From Cryptomeria japonica (lineage: Eukaryota; Streptophyta; Pinopsida; Cupressales; Cupressaceae), in contig NC_081409.1 of the NCBI RefSeq assembly GCF_030272615.1, positions 19,532,260 through 19,596,259 of the forward strand: 64,000 nt of DNA, written 5' to 3'. Within the stretch, counting starts at the first letter, position 1. Every line of letters starts with the position of its first letter. The translations under genes and the position numbers were made by a program. Under the pieces are notes generated by a model, which did not search any database, had not been told where the DNA came from, and worked only from the letters and a program-made list of their open reading frames with translations. This document shows, in pieces, positions 20,098 to 32,698 of this stretch.

Positions 20098-22763
20098 ATG
20101 TTGGTTCCCATAGTAGAGCACTGATTAGAGATAGTTTGACAATTCCAGCGGCTAGACGACTACGGACCAGCGGTATGTGAATTTGAATTTTTGAATTTTA
20201 TGCATTTTTGATACGTTTTTTGCTGAGTCCAAGTTGAGTCAACACAATAGTGCTAAAACTGTGTTTTGGCATTGTTGTCAACTTAATTAGCACTATTGTG
20301 CCGCTATAGCGCTATTGCATAGTGGTTTTAGCGCTGTTGTCAAAAGTTGCGCTATGGTATAGTTGCTTTTGCGCTTTTGTTTGTTTAGCGCTATTGCGTA
20401 GTTGATTGAGCATTATTGTTGTGAAGTAGCGCTATGGTATAGTCAATGTAGCGCTATTGTTTTAGTGCTAGTGAATAGTTGATTTAGCGCTTTTGTGATA
20501 GTATTTGCATTGTTGTGTTCAAAATAGCGCTTATGTGTAGGAATATAGATGCCCTAGTGTGTTTGAAAAATGATCTCCTGATACCAATGGTGGATGGATG
20601 GAGATGTGAGGTGAGAGTTGTTTTGAACCATAGCAGCCCTGATGAGACTTAGGTCATTAGGATAAATGTCTATTGAAGTCTAGGTGTGCCATGATTGCTT
20701 ACCTGTTGAGACCCGAACATACTTGATCAAAGTATCTCTTGATAGTCTAAGTTTAAACTTAAGAAAGCTTGAGACAAAACAACTGATGATGATGGTTGAT
20801 GCATGTGTGTAGGAGGATCTTCATGTCTTACAAATGCGCGAGAGGCATCCCGCCACACAGGTGTTGCGCGATTGATTGACAGAGGCTGAGGTGGATTGCA
20901 TTGCAGGGACAAGCCTGTATGAAATTATGTATATGCCTATGATTCGAACAAATCGTGGGTTGATCACAACATTGGCAGAGCAATGGCATAGTGAGACATG
21001 TATGTTTCACTTGGCACAGGGGGAGATGATAGTGACTCTAGAGGATGTATGGCACATCCTGCACATTCCTATTTGAGGAGAGCTGGTGAGCTATGACCGA
21101 GCGTGGGGGACATTAGCAGTGCAGAGATTTTTTGAGGAGGATGTCTTCATTGATGATGGGTCGATAGCCTGGGAGGATATAGCCATTTTGTATGAGCCAT
21201 TACCAGCAGTGCTATCATGGATTGTTGAGGGACTGCTTTGTCCAGATCGACGATTGCATGGACTTGCCGTTGGTTGGGGTCAGGTGATCGAGTAGATGAT
21301 TACAGAGGGGACCCAGTTTGCATGGGGACCATGTGTGCTATCACACTTATATCAGGATCTACATGAGGTAGCATACTGAGGGAGGGGCTCACTGGGAGTG
21401 GGAAGCACTCTGCTACATATTTGGGTGTGGGAGCACTTACCTGTTACCCGACTAGTTAGTCTGAGATTTTGAGCAGTGGACCAACCATATGTATACATGT
21501 ATGGAGGTATGATGAGTCAGCCCCACCTGGGGAAGTTAAAGTAGTGGTGACAGGCACTGGATGACTTGGATACAGTGATCTAGAGGCTGTATATTGAGTG
21601 TGAGCCATGGGAGGATGATACAGAGGTGTTGTCGTATGTGTTCATGACACGATACCTCATTGGTAGGATAGCCTACAATGTGGAGAGATAGTTGCTTGGC
21701 AGAGTTTTGAGACAGTTTGGGTGGCGGCAAGGATTGCCTAGTGGTTTAGGAGAGTATGCATGGGTAGTATGAGAGAGGTACTTATGGGGGCTAGTGCTAC
21801 CATATGATCAGGCATTGGCAGAGTTTCACACCTTACAGGAGAGACCATGGCAGATGAGGCCGGGGGTAGTAGATGTTGGGGTGTCAGAGGAGTATGCAGT
21901 ATATTGCGGCACATCCAATTCCGTGGATATCAGATCCAGTAGAGCCAATTCCAGATTTTGAGGAGGATAGGGCACAGAGACGGAGGAGGAGAGGAGGTCA
22001 CAGAGTAGTAGGTGGACAGGGGAGAGGGGATGGTGGTGGTGGGGATGGAGGAGGTGGTGATGGAGGAGGAGGAGGAGGGGGTGGGGGTTTTGGAGGAGGT
22101 GGTGGACGATTACAGCAGAGAGGGAGAGGTGGGCAGCCTTTGCAGCTATCTCAGGGACCTTTGATGCATGGAGGCATGAGACTAGGTGGCAGGGATGCAA
22201 GTGAGGGACATGCACCTATGGATATAGGGGAGGGAGCTACTAGAGAGGGAGCTATTGGAGAGGCACCTATGGATATGGGGGAGGGAGCTACAGGTGGAGA
22301 TCTGTGGGACCATATGATACTATTTTTGTAGACTCGAGTAGAGGATATGGAGGCAGAGGTGGCCGCTAGAGATGTGCAGCTGTTTGCACGAGAGTTAGAG
22401 CTGACTGTAGTGTTGCGGGAGAGAGATCAGGTCGTGGACAGGGTGATCCGGTTGTAGGAGAGAGTGTGGGCCTTGGAGGGAGTACAGGGACAGGGGTTGT
22501 CTATGGAGGCATTGGCGAGGGAGGTACGGAGAGCAGGTGCAAAGGTGGATTACTGGTGGGGCCTATATGAGTAGGAGGTGCCATCTAGTCGATAGGCACT
22601 GAGTTATTCATAGATGCGTTGGGAAAGATTAGAGTGGTTTCAGAGGATGCAGAGTAGTGGTGGTGTGATGGGTCCTCCACCGAGAGATAGATTAGATGAT
22701 GCAGGGGCTAGTGGGGGAGCAGGTGGTGATGGTGGTGCAGCATCCGGTCACAGTGGCATCTGA
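20098..22763 (+). pseudogene. Antisense plant-mobile-domain gene, two exons (copy in minus-strand Tat element)
   Basis: Proposed exon 1 is 20098-20172 (25 codons, ATG). Its end translates F-Q-R-L-D-D-Y-G-P-A, followed by the donor GGTATGT. The intron is 20173-20812, with acceptor GTGTAG then GAGGATCTT. Exon 2 carries the plant mobile domain: W-H-S-E-T-C-M-F-H-L-A-Q-G-E-M-I-V-T-L-E-D-V-W, then W-E-H-L-P-V-T-R, R-Q-F-G-W-R-Q. A Gly/Asp-rich linker (22020-22110) follows, then a helix-prone segment (22340-22560) and a tail containing S-S-G-G-V-M-G-P-P-P. Many stops are TGA or TAG where Arg, Trp or Gln is expected, and there are frameshifts. Related proteins exist in plants as host genes (MAIN/MAIL1) and in gypsy elements. 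The role inside the element is unknown. Confidence 0.72.
20240..20545 (+). repeat. AGCGCTATTGT repeat cluster in antisense intron
   Basis: At least ten degenerate units with core TAGCGCTATTG, all in the same direction, spaced 20-40 bases apart within the intron. A second cluster of the same core lies in the element leader (27465-27735). No fixed period, so not a classical satellite. Confidence 0.7.
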
Positions 22764-25389
22764 GAGAGCATTTTGTATGCATGTTTTTACATTGTCATTT
22801 TGGAATATGTCTTGGATGGTTCTTCGTAGCCGATTTTTTTGGACTTCATTGTACTCTGATACATGTATATTTTTGGCAATATGATGTGATATATATGAGG
22901 AGATCCCATATTTTGTGCTAATATGCATTTTGATGACATGTATGGATGCTTATGTAGGATGATGATTTTATGATTTATGCTTAGATGGATACTTGTATTT
23001 GCTATATGTATGTGTTTATGAGATGATTCCAATATGCATGTTTTATGATGATTTATTCTTACATGATGTCTATATGAATTTTTGTTTATGAATGGGATCC
23101 TAACATGTGGATGCAGGTTGATATATGTGTGCATGATGCGTTGGTGATGTAATGCCTATTTTAAATGATGATTATGTATGCATAATGAAATGATGTTGAT
23201 GATGGTACTTTGGATTGTATGTTTGGATGAGATAATGAGATAATGAGATAATGATAGGAAATGATGTTACGATATAATGCGCTAAATGAATGATTTATAT
23301 ATGTAAATGCATCTAGATGTTTGTTAGATGAGTGGAATATGAATAAACAAATGTAAAGTACAAATGTTTAAATGATGATCTCTAAATGAACGCATATATA
23401 TAATGTATGAACCAATGTTGAGGCAAATGGTTTTATTATGATTCTAAATGGTGAAAAATATGATGAAGTGAAATGATAATGCAACTTATGGGTAATGAAT
23501 AACTGCACCTTAATGCAATTAAAAAAGGAGAATGAATGCATTATAATGAATCCTAAATGAAATGAAATGAATGAGTATAATAATATACTTAATGGATAAA
23601 AGAATGCACTTAACTAATGGATAAATAAATAAATGTATGCAACTATAGAAATCTAAACAAATGCATGGTACACGTGTTTAAATGATGATAAACAATGATT
23701 GGTAATTGACACTAAATGAAAGCATAGTAGTGGCTAATAATGGTAATAAAGGCAATGTTATAAATGGATCTATATGTCATGATTATGCCATGATGAAATG
23801 ATATAATGAGACTAATGCTAATAAATGATAGTGAACTATATGTAGTTGAATGCAACTAAATGCTATGAAATGCACTTTATGCAAATGCAACTAAATGTAA
23901 TGATGAAGATATGATCCTGAATGCAAGGTTGTTTAGACTTTGCATGATGCATTGATGATGTATCAGAGTACTCTGTTGTGATTGTATCCAAGACCAACTC
24001 AATTTTCGCATAACTGCTCATATTAACTTTGTTCACACTTGCATAAAAAACTATGCATATGAATAATGAATGAGTGAATGGATGGGCGATATGCAACAGA
24101 ATGCAATATAAACAGATGAGATGAAATGACGATCCATAGTGCTTTAATTTCATCATTGAGCTTTAAAATGTTGTAAGAAAATACAAGAAACTTGACATAA
24201 CAATTCAAGATGACTTGAGTATTCCGTACATGGATTTTGATATAGCAAGTTAATACAAGCAACTTGATATAATGGATCAAGTTGACCTAAGTAGTGCTTG
24301 CAGAACAGACAAGGATTATCTCCTTTTATGCATGACTTGGAACATCCTCCTTGATCTTTTGTCGGTCATATCCCGAGACAAGTTCATACCATAGTAAGAG
24401 ATAAACCTTTATCGAGCTTGGATGAGGCAGTAGGAACCAAAGATGGAGCATTGTACCTGTAAGCAAACATCATATATAAAGAATAAAGAATATGGACCCT
24501 CGATAATGGTTCATGCTCATATGGTCTAGGTATACATTGTAGTCAGCAAGCCATAGTGATCTATGATTGTATTTCGCATATGATCACGTAACTTAGTGAG
24601 CTTCCCACGTAGACACCATTAGTACATGCCCCATAACTTCATCGAAATAATTCGCAAAAGACATACAAACAATGTTGTAGGAACCATCTCGACTACTCTA
24701 ATCACCTGTGGATATCCCGGAGTAGTGTAGGAACCTGATATAAATGAATGAATGAATAACCTACAAATCAACCAAGTATTTGATAGATTAAATAGAATTT
24801 TCTTGTTAAAGAAAATGTGATTTTGTCTTTGTTTTGGTAAGGAAGGATGCATCCTTGTTAAGACAGTTGGTGTGTCGATGTTGATTGTTGGGTTGATGTG
24901 ATAAGAGATCATCGTTTGAGTATTTCACAATGTTGTTTGATATCTGCTTGAATTCGTATGTACAAAGAGATGCCATGTTTTTGATTGATTTGATATTTTA
25001 TGATGTTTTTGGATTTTTTGAGATAGTTTTCCAATGTTTTTGGTATTTTGATGATTGTTTTGAATGTTTTTGGAGTTTTTGTGAGATAATTTTCCGAATG
25101 TTTTTGGTTGTTTGATGATTGTTTTGAATGTTTTTGGATTTTGTGAGATAGTTTTGAATGAAGAACTCAATGAATCACAAAATAATGTAGAATCCACTTC
25201 CATCAATTAGATTAAGGGCATTTCCCCCAGCTTAGACATGACCATGAAAAAGCGGGATGTGAAATGCATGAAATACTATCCTGGATTGAAGATCAATAAC
25301 AAGCCATGGTTTGGACAGATGGATGAATGGATGAAATGAATGTGATCGCAACAAGTCTGAAAGAAAATGGAGCCATAGCCTTTACAAGT
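22764..25389. other. AT-rich spacer between antisense gene and pol end
   Basis: Low-complexity sequence dominated by ATGATG, AATGAATG and TATATG words (22770-24130). Short tandem units of the GTTTTGAATGTTTTTGG type lie at 24970-25150. They occupy the same place relative to the post-pol hairpins as the arrays at 7935-8160 and 57760-57960. No coding signal. Confidence 0.55.
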
Positions 25390-25454
25390 AGCACCTGTTT
25401 GTTAGGTTTTCACCATCACACTTACCCAAGGTGCCACCGGAGTGGTTGTTCACC
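25390..25454 (-). other. Pair of post-pol two-tier hairpins
   Basis: The copy at 25430-25454 (minus) is perfect: outer arms GGTG and CACC, bulge AACAA, inner arms CCAC and GTGG, loop TCCG. The copy at 25390-25414 has inner arms CCTA and CAGG (one mismatch) and a weak outer tier. The order relative to integrase is the same as in the intact element. Confidence 0.65.
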
Positions 25455-25599
25455 ATTTGGATGCATGATTTTTCTTTACAATTTTGTTTTTTTTCAGGAC
25501 ATTTATCTGAATGTTTTTGGTGTTTTGTCGGTATGTATGGGAGCTTGATGCTTTGTGCAGTTTATGTATAAAACCATTTGAGGTGCATGTTGTTGATCG

Positions 25600-26741
25600 G
25601 ATCTGCTAGCGGTTCTCCTTTAGACATAGCCAACTGATATGCCCCAGACCCAAATACAACAGTGATAACATATGGACCCAACCAGTTTGATTCAAAATTT
25701 CCCTGATATTATTTGTTTGGTTGGTTACGAGGATTCTCTCGAAGAACAAGATCACCTACCTCAAATGTACAAGATCTAACTCGATGATTATAGCTTATGC
25801 TCATGCGCTACTGATAAGATTTGAGGTGATTGTATGCAGCTTGTCATTTCTCATCAAGTAGCTCTAAGTCCTAAAGACGGGATACTCTATATGCTTCATC
25901 ATCTATAAGATTATGCAAGGAAACCCGTAGAGATGGTATCTCGACCTCAATAGGTAATAAGCCTCTGCTCCATAGACCAATGAGTAGGGAGTTGTGTCTG
26001 TAGGGGTTCGAATGCTAGTTTGATATGCCCATAGTGCTGGATTCAATTGAACATGCCAATCACAATTGGCATCATTGATTGTCTTCTTGAGGATTCTCAA
26101 TATGTTCTTTTTTTATGCTTCAGCCTGACCATTGCCTTGTGGGTAATAGGGAGTAGAAAAGTGGTGTTGGATGTGAAACTTCTCACAAAGTTCACGGACA
26201 TCCTGATTTTTGAAAGGAAGACCATTATCTATGATGATGGACATGGGTACACCATACCGGCAGATTATGTAATTAAGGATGAATGAGGCGATCTGCTTGT
26301 CGGTGACTTGGGTAAGTGGAACAACTTCGATCCACTTTGTGAAGTATTCGATGGCGGTAATAATGAATTTATGGCCGTTGGATGAAGATGGATGGATTTT
26401 ACCCACAAGGTCAAGTCCCCATTGACAAAAAGGCCATGGTGTTGTGATTGGTTGCAATTCTTGTGCTGGTGCATGTATCAGATCTCCATGAACTTGGCAT
26501 TTCTTGTACTTTTTGAAAAAATAGTAGGAGTCTTTTTCCATGGATGGCCAATAGTATCTAGTGTGCAGAAGTTTCTTAGCTAGTGATGGACCGCTTGCAT
26601 GAGTTATACAAATTCATTCATGTACCTCTTCCAAGGCCTTTGTTATCTCATCCTGCTCTAGACATCGAAGGAGAGTACCATCAAGACTGCGTTGATATAG
26701 GGTTTCAGCAATAATGGTATATCGAGTGGTTTGGCAAATAA
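25600..26741 (-). pseudogene. Tat integrase, C-terminal two thirds
   Basis: On the minus strand: Y-Y-W-P then K-C-Q-V-H-G (end of the HHCC zinc finger), W-G-L-D-L-V-G-K-I (first catalytic Asp), I-I-D-N-G-L-P-F (second), Y-Y-P-Q-G-N-G-Q-A-E-A (catalytic Glu), then W-A-Y-Q-T-S and T-P-Y-S-L-V-Y-G-A-E-A. The C-terminal part past 25900 is degraded. Compared with the intact copy (56200-57308), it starts abruptly at 26741, at the position where pol at 36248 stops. Stops and frameshifts make it non-functional. Its mate is the RT-RNase H block in the opposite orientation. Confidence 0.85.
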
Positions 26742-26907
26742 AGGTTTGTCAAGCATTTAATGCTTATTCCCTCTCCTCTCAACCTATCTCATATTGACAC
26801 TTGTCATCCTAGGATTGGGTTGAAATCCTTCATATGGATTTAATATCATTCAATCCTGACCCTTGTTGAGATTACTCAATCTCAACCATCCATTGCTCCA
26901 TTTTTCC

Positions 26908-26915
26908 TATAAATA
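26908..26915 (+). promoter_or_regulatory. LTR TATA box
   Basis: TATAAATA in the context CTATAAATAGAG, same position as in the related LTRs. Confidence 0.6.
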
Positions 26916-27107
26916 GAGCTCATTTCTTCATACTCCAGATCCTAAAAAACTTGTATGCATCTAAGTTATAGAGAATTTTAGAGAGCATTTTAGCATAATT
27001 AGTCATATTCACTCTTTTGGTTAAAATTAACAAATAGCGTTTAGATAACTCATCTTTCTTTGGTTATTAAGCTTGCATTTGCATACTTTTCATAATCATC
27101 TACAATC

Positions 27108-27320
27108 TTGAACCTCCATAAAGCATCCATAGTGCAAAAAGTTGTTGAGAGCTACACTCATGTGGAACTTGGAGAGGAGAGGAACAAGGGAGAAGCAACT
27201 ATGAGCATCTTGATTAGCATTTGGAGGAGTATAGTTTATCTATTCTATGTTTGTATTCTTTCTATTTCATGCTTAGTATCTCTCTTGATATGCCTATTTA
27301 GGATAATCTTTTGTTGCTAA
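27108..27320 (+). CDS. LTR micro-ORF with hydrophobic C-terminus (copy 2)
   Basis: 70 open codons starting at TTG, with a stop a few codons upstream and a first in-frame ATG at about codon 32. The translation is nearly the same as copy 1 (18380-18592), with I-W-R followed by 15 hydrophobic residues and L-V-S-L-L. Closely related DNA makes similarity with copy 1 uninformative about coding; the comparison with copy 3 is the useful one. Confidence 0.35.
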   Translation: MNLHKASIVQKVVESYTHVELGEERNKGEATMSILISIWRSIVYLFYVCILSISCLVSLLICLFRIIFCC

Positions 27321-27395
27321 CACTAACGCTTGTTTCTTGTGCTCTTCTGTGTGTTGCCATCAAACATATTTTCTAACCCATTTTGCAGAGCATCA

Positions 27396-27415
27396 TTTGG
27401 TGAACCCGACGTGAA
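27396..27415 (+). other. Primer binding site of Tat element
   Basis: TTTGGTGAACCCGACGTGAA follows the LTR end directly. Variants follow two other LTRs here: TTTTGGTGAACCCGACATG at 42704 and TTAATTGGTGAACTCGATG at 51721. A primer site begins TGG by rule. I cannot assign the tRNA from memory. Confidence 0.65.
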
Positions 27416-27464
27416 TCCAACAACTTTTTTTTTACAAACTAACTTTTTGACTATTTAGCTTGAC

Positions 27465-27735
27465 ACATAGGTCGCGCTTTGGCGCTTTTGTTCGTGCTTT
27501 AGCGCTATTGCAATTTGATATTTTAGCGCTATTGTTCTTACAATGGTGCTATTGTCTCAAATTTAGTGTTATTTCCCATATATTAGTGCTTTTGATTCTT
27601 AACTAGCGCTCTTGTCCATATTTTAGCACACTTGTATTTGTTGTTTAAATATTTTACTTTAGCGCTTTTGTCTATACTTTAGCGCATTTGTGTTAAGTAG
27701 CACTTCTGTTGTCACACAAAGTAGGGCTATTGTAA
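27465..27735 (+). repeat. AGCGCTATTGT repeat cluster in sense leader
   Basis: About a dozen degenerate units with core TAGCGCTATTG or TAGCGCTTTTG, all in the same direction, 70-340 bases past the primer site. The same core fills the antisense intron at 20240-20545. In the restored element the two clusters face in opposite directions. Confidence 0.7.
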
Positions 27736-30135
27736 TAGAACGTTGTAAAAGAAAGGCCTTGTAACCGATAATATTATTTTTTAGGCTTGTGGAAGCCCAC
27801 CATGTTTTCAGATTTTTCTAACTTTTCGTTTCATGTGTAGGTTTTAAACTAACCCCTTTTTGTTACTTAACAATCAAAAACACTTCTTTTGGTGCTTTAA
27901 AAATCACAACACAATTTTTGTTTACTTGCAAGTTAGGAAACAAACTGTCATTTGGTGCTTTAAAAAAATCACAACACAACTTTATTTCTTGCAAGTTAGG
28001 ATTCATTTTCTTTTGGTGCTTAAAATCAACATCACAAAAATTTGATTTCCTTGCATCAATCTAGAATGAAAAATTCAATATCAACACTTCAACTTGTTGT
28101 GCAAGTAAAACAAACAATCAACTTGTCTCATTTTCGCAAAATGATTTTACTTCATACAAACATGTTTTTCATTAAGTTGACCAAGATTTCAAATTCTAGT
28201 TTACTCAAACGTATTGCCTTTGAAGTTAAAAAGAACATCATGGTTGTTGGAGCAACATCTCCAATTAGATAGAACATCATTGCAATGACAAGTTAAAAAG
28301 AACAATAGTATTTTGTGTTTGGCAAACTTGTGCAAAAGAGTTTGTCGAGTGGTCCCACTTCTAGCACACACTATCCTCTCCCTTGGCTTTCGTGGTCCTA
28401 GGTGCAAGAGAAAAGTGTTAGTAACACTCAAAATTTTATCTTTTAAAGAGAGGCCTGCCAAGAGACACATCACTCTTGGGAATGACCTCACGCGGTAAAT
28501 CCTTTGAGCCGCTATAGAAATCAGGTGTGAGCGAAACTTGTAGCCTTGGGTATAGCTGTTCCTACAGTGTAACTTTTCAAAAGGACAAATGGGCCCCACC
28601 ACAAGTTACAAGGCTCTTAAGTGAGTCACTGCAGAATGAACTTATGTCCAAAAACATCAAAAATTACTAAACACTTTTAATTAGTAGCCCATCTGTTCTA
28701 TTGATTGAGGATATTTGTGATAAATTCAATGCAAAAGCATAGATGGTTTTGCTCCCAAAATACTTACCATACATATTTCCTTGAGTAGAAACATAGCTTT
28801 TTGAAAGGTTACTTGTAGCCTAATAAAAGTGGTGACTCCCCCATCATAGGGATCATCTATTTGTTATGCTCACGCAAGACTTAGTATATCAAATCCTTAC
28901 CTGCCACGGCAGGATTCATAAGGTATGTAGTACCAAAGTCGAAGAAATATCAAGATGTGGGCTGAAATTATCGCAACTGGCCATTTGACCTTAGGGATAA
29001 AAAGTGTTTGAAGTGTTTTCATTTTTGAGTCAAGACCAGTGCAAATTGAGCCGACTTCAAGCTTTGGAAACACCTAAAATATATTTGAAGGAAAGGGTCA
29101 CAAAAAGTTAGAAAGATTGGGTTGATCTAGACCCATACTTACTTGTGCCTTTTAAGGCAACATTCTTGTGTTTGTGTGCTTGCTTTGTTTTCTTGTCAAA
29201 ACAAAAAAAAAAACATCATAAACCCAAATCAAAAACAAGTATTAATCCAACACCAAAATTTTAAAAAACACAAAAGATCAAAAATAAAGAGCAATAATCA
29301 AAAGTATCAAACTATATGACCATTCTTCACATATTGAGAAAGAAGAATCTTCATCAACACATCAACTTGAAGAAAAGACCATTAAGCTCAAAGGCTTTTA
29401 TCAAAAGGAGGAAATTATTCTATCTTAATATACAAATCTTTGTCTCTCATAGAACCTTCTTACGTCACATGCGTCTTTAACTTCAAGGAAAATCAAACGA
29501 GTTTGATCAAGAATCATTAAACTGCAAAGCTTTTACTCAATATAGAGATTTGAGTTATCATTAAAATAAGGGAGACAAGATCAATCCTGCCTTCTTTTTA
29601 GATATTTGTATCACATATAACGTAGCTCAGGAAAAACCACCAACCCCTGAACAAGAAGAGGAAGAATCTATTCCTTTTGTAACACAAAGTTTCTATTGAA
29701 GTTGAACATCTCATCCATTATCACATTCACATCTCATCAAATCCATTCCAACTCTCAAAATATCAAGAGGTTTTTGTACTAAGTTCTATTTTGATATTGC
29801 TTGAATCAAACACAAACACATCACTTTTTAGAGTGTCTCTACATCTAGGATAAACTCATCCTAAGAGACATTTCTACACAGGTTAAAACTAGTCTCTGAG
29901 TGTATCCTCTCATTACTAGGTAGTTGAGTCTGTAATAAATCTTAGATTTCTCTACACCTTATCACACCAAACTTTGTCAATCCAACACAACAAGCAATTC
30001 AAGAAATAACTTTGGTAACATCTACCTTTAGTGCTAGGGATCCGTATGCAAAACACTTCACCAAACATCAATCTTTCATTCCATCACCAACTTATCATCA
30101 TTTTCATCAAACTTCAACAAAAACTTGTAAACCAA
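27736..30135 (+). other. Long non-coding leader of Tat element
   Basis: About 2.4 kb between the repeat cluster and the gag ATG, AT-rich, without gag-like or pol-like translation. Open frames at 27860-28272 are short and lack domains. Long leaders are usual in this lineage, and part may be an intron. No donor or acceptor pair can be chosen with confidence. Confidence 0.5.
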
Positions 30136-31790
30136 ATGGCTCATACCAGGTCTAGGTCTAGACAACAAGAAATTGAAGAGGAAGAGGAGGAAAATATCAA
30201 TGAATTCCAAGAAGCCCTTGGAGGAAACATAAATGATGACAACCCAAGTACTCCCACTCCTATGGCAATAGAAAGGGCACAAAACAACCCTCTCTTTAAT
30301 AGACTTTTTGATGAAATACTCGGGAGCAATGCCGATGCTCACTTTTTAAGACTTGCTCAAGAGGGGGCTAAACTACCCTCTGACTTTGATGTTGCACAAC
30401 TAAGACAAGCATCAGAATGCCAAAGTCATAATGAGGATGAAAGAGGTAGAGATGACATTAGATATAACCTCCTCAAGGTAATCCCCCACCTCCTTTAAAT
30501 GAAATAGACATGTTGTGGCAACAAGTAAAAAATCTCGCCCAACAACTTCATAGTGGTGTAAAAACCAATCAATTTTCACTCAATGAAATTTGTCCCTATC
30601 CCTTTGATAGGAATCTTCACATGCCACCTTTTCCACGAGGGTTTGAAACACCCAAGTTCGAAAAGTATAGAGGAAAAGGAAATCCTCATGATCATGTTAG
30701 AGAATTCCATTCAGCTTGCCTCGAAGTGGCATTCGAGGATACATACCTAATGCAACTTTTTCCCCAAAGCTTGGGAGGAATAACCACATCATGGTTTTCT
30801 TGATTACCCGGTGGCATTAGAACATTCGAAGAACTCATCCAAAAGTTCCTGGCACATTACTCACACAATATTGAACGTGATATCACCATGGTTGATCTAT
30901 GTAACACTAAACAAAAACCAAGTGAGCTATTTTTAGTCTTTCTGCAACAATGGCATCAAATGTCTAGCAGACATTCTCTTCAGTTACCTGAACAAGAACT
31001 AGTGGAAATATTTATTTCCAACTTAAATGATGAAATGGAATTTCACCTAGACGTAAAAGACATAGACTCTTTCAATGACATGATCACCAAAGGCTTAAAA
31101 TGTGAGTGGGCTCTCAGCAAAAAAGGGCTTATCAAGATATATAATGAGCCAAAGGATGGCCCTCGCCCACGCTTCAATAGTGACAAGCCTAACTTCTGGA
31201 ACAAAAACATAAACGTCGTCAATGACGGAATTGTGGATGCAAGAACTATCAAAAGTGCACAACCTATGGTTTGATTTGCAAGACAGAATCCCCCACCCAA
31301 TAATAACACAGTTGCTCCTCCAAATCAAGGCCGCAACACATCTCAAGAGGAACCCAGACAATGTCAACAAAATTTTAAACCAAAACGAACATACACTCCC
31401 TTAGGGGAACCCAGCGAAACAGTGTTACATCAGTTGGTTTCTCAAAATCTAGTGACCTTTCCCAAAACATCAAATTATGAGCCTCAAGTCAAACGTTCAT
31501 GGTGGAGGGATACTGAACATTGTGATTTCCATCAAGGGAAAGGGCATAAGATAAGCAATTGTCACAGATTGAAAGATCTTATTCAAGATCTTATTGACCG
31601 AGGTGAAATCAAAATTGAAGGACATGATTGAAAGACAACAAACAATGATCATCTCATGTTTAAAAATCCACTTCCATCACAAGATCAAAGGGGTCCTTCC
31701 ACTTCAGGGAGAAACACAAATACCATTGATTATATGCAAGCCGCATATAATTACACTGTGAATCACCTATATGATGCCAGTGAATAGATT
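30136..31790 (+). pseudogene. gag: Tat gag (inverted half of minus-strand element)
   Basis: Starts at ATG 30136 with M-A-H-T-R-S-R-S-R-Q-Q, followed by an acidic run. A one-base shift near 30479 leads to N-P-P-P-P-L-N-E-I-D. Then come P-Y-P-F-D-R, F-E-T-P-K-F-E-K-Y-R-G-K-G, L-F-P-Q-S-L, a TGA near 30802, D-L-C-N-T-K-Q-K, and F-W-N-K-N-I-N. The intact knuckle C-D-F-H-Q-G-K-G-H-K-I-S-N-C follows at about 31520-31565, then L-K-D-L-I-Q-D-L-I-D-R-G-E-I. Stops at about 31273 and 31630 break it. This is the most complete gag in the window and the reference used for the outer copy. Confidence 0.87.
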
Positions 31791-31899
31791 GCAACTATTA
31801 CCATTAAAAATCCCAGTTCCAACTGCAATGTTCTTACATGTCATGGCAAGATTACCATAAAAGTAGCTCCACAAGGCATCCCATCTATCCCAAAATAGT

Positions 31900-32698
31900 A
31901 TAACCTTGTGGACCAATTAGACAAAACGCCCGCACTCATATTATCTTAGAGTTATTGCACCTATCTCCATCCCATAAAACAATCTTGGATCAAGCTCTTC
32001 AAGAGGCATCAATCCCTGCAAACCTAAATACAGATCAGTTCCAAGATATGGTTGGAAATCTAAGGTCATCACCTTGTCTCACTTTCTCTGAAAGTGGCAA
32101 CTCATCCTTCCAGCAACCTCATAACGCCTCACTCTACATTGAAGGGTTTATCAACCAACATAGGATCAAGCGAGTCTTGATTGATAATGGAGTAGACCTG
32201 AATATCTGTATGCTACAATTGTTCATAGCATTGGGATATGCAATTGAATCAGTGGATCCCCGCAAGAAGATCACAATCAAAGCCTATGATGATGCAGAGC
32301 GTTCATCCAAAGGAGCTGTTGTACTACCAATCCGAGTGGGCCCTGTGGTGAAACACATCATTTGTCAAGTTCTTGACCTTCCTCTACCATACAATTTATT
32401 ATTAGGAAGACCTTGGATACATGCCATGCAAGTTGTTCCATCTACCTACCATCATTGTATCAAGTTCCCGCATAATGGTGTAGAAATCGCAATCCTGGGA
32501 GATGCAAATTCCTTTGCATATTGTCATAATATCAGTCATCAACTAGATATTACCATTCCCAACAATAGAGAAGCCATCTCCTCCACATCATACGTAAGTC
32601 CAGCCTCTCTTTCCGGTTCAAACACCACTATACCCAAGAAAGAGAAGCTCAAGATTAAAATAGCAGAGGAAGGTCCTGGGGAGTACAATTTGAGCTAA
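31900..32698 (+). pseudogene. Tat aspartic protease region
   Basis: An open frame (31955-32698) carries I-K-R-V-L-I-D-N-G-V-D-L-N-I, the active-site region with Asp retained but the neighbouring Gly replaced by Asn and Ser-Gly by Val-Asp. I-T-I-K-A-Y-D-D-A-E-R-S-S-K-G, L-P-I-R-V-G-P-V and L-L-L-G-R-P-W-I-H-A-M follow. The second half is well kept. The altered active-site loop suggests the enzyme was no longer active, whereas the outer copy keeps D-G-G-S-G. Confidence 0.83.

Larger units (their letters stand above)
26742..27395 (+). repeat. Tat LTR, 3' part, in plus orientation
   Basis: It matches the reverse complement of about 18305-18951 and ends in AGAGCATCA at 27395, directly before the primer site. 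The U3 part is missing; instead the sequence abuts integrase in opposite orientation. This is one edge of the proposed inversion. Confidence 0.82.

Noticed and set aside
21873-22331. Separate glycine-rich protein of 152 residues
   Set aside because: The start is not supported. The Gly-rich part is the linker of the antisense mobile-domain gene and has counterparts in the other two copies.
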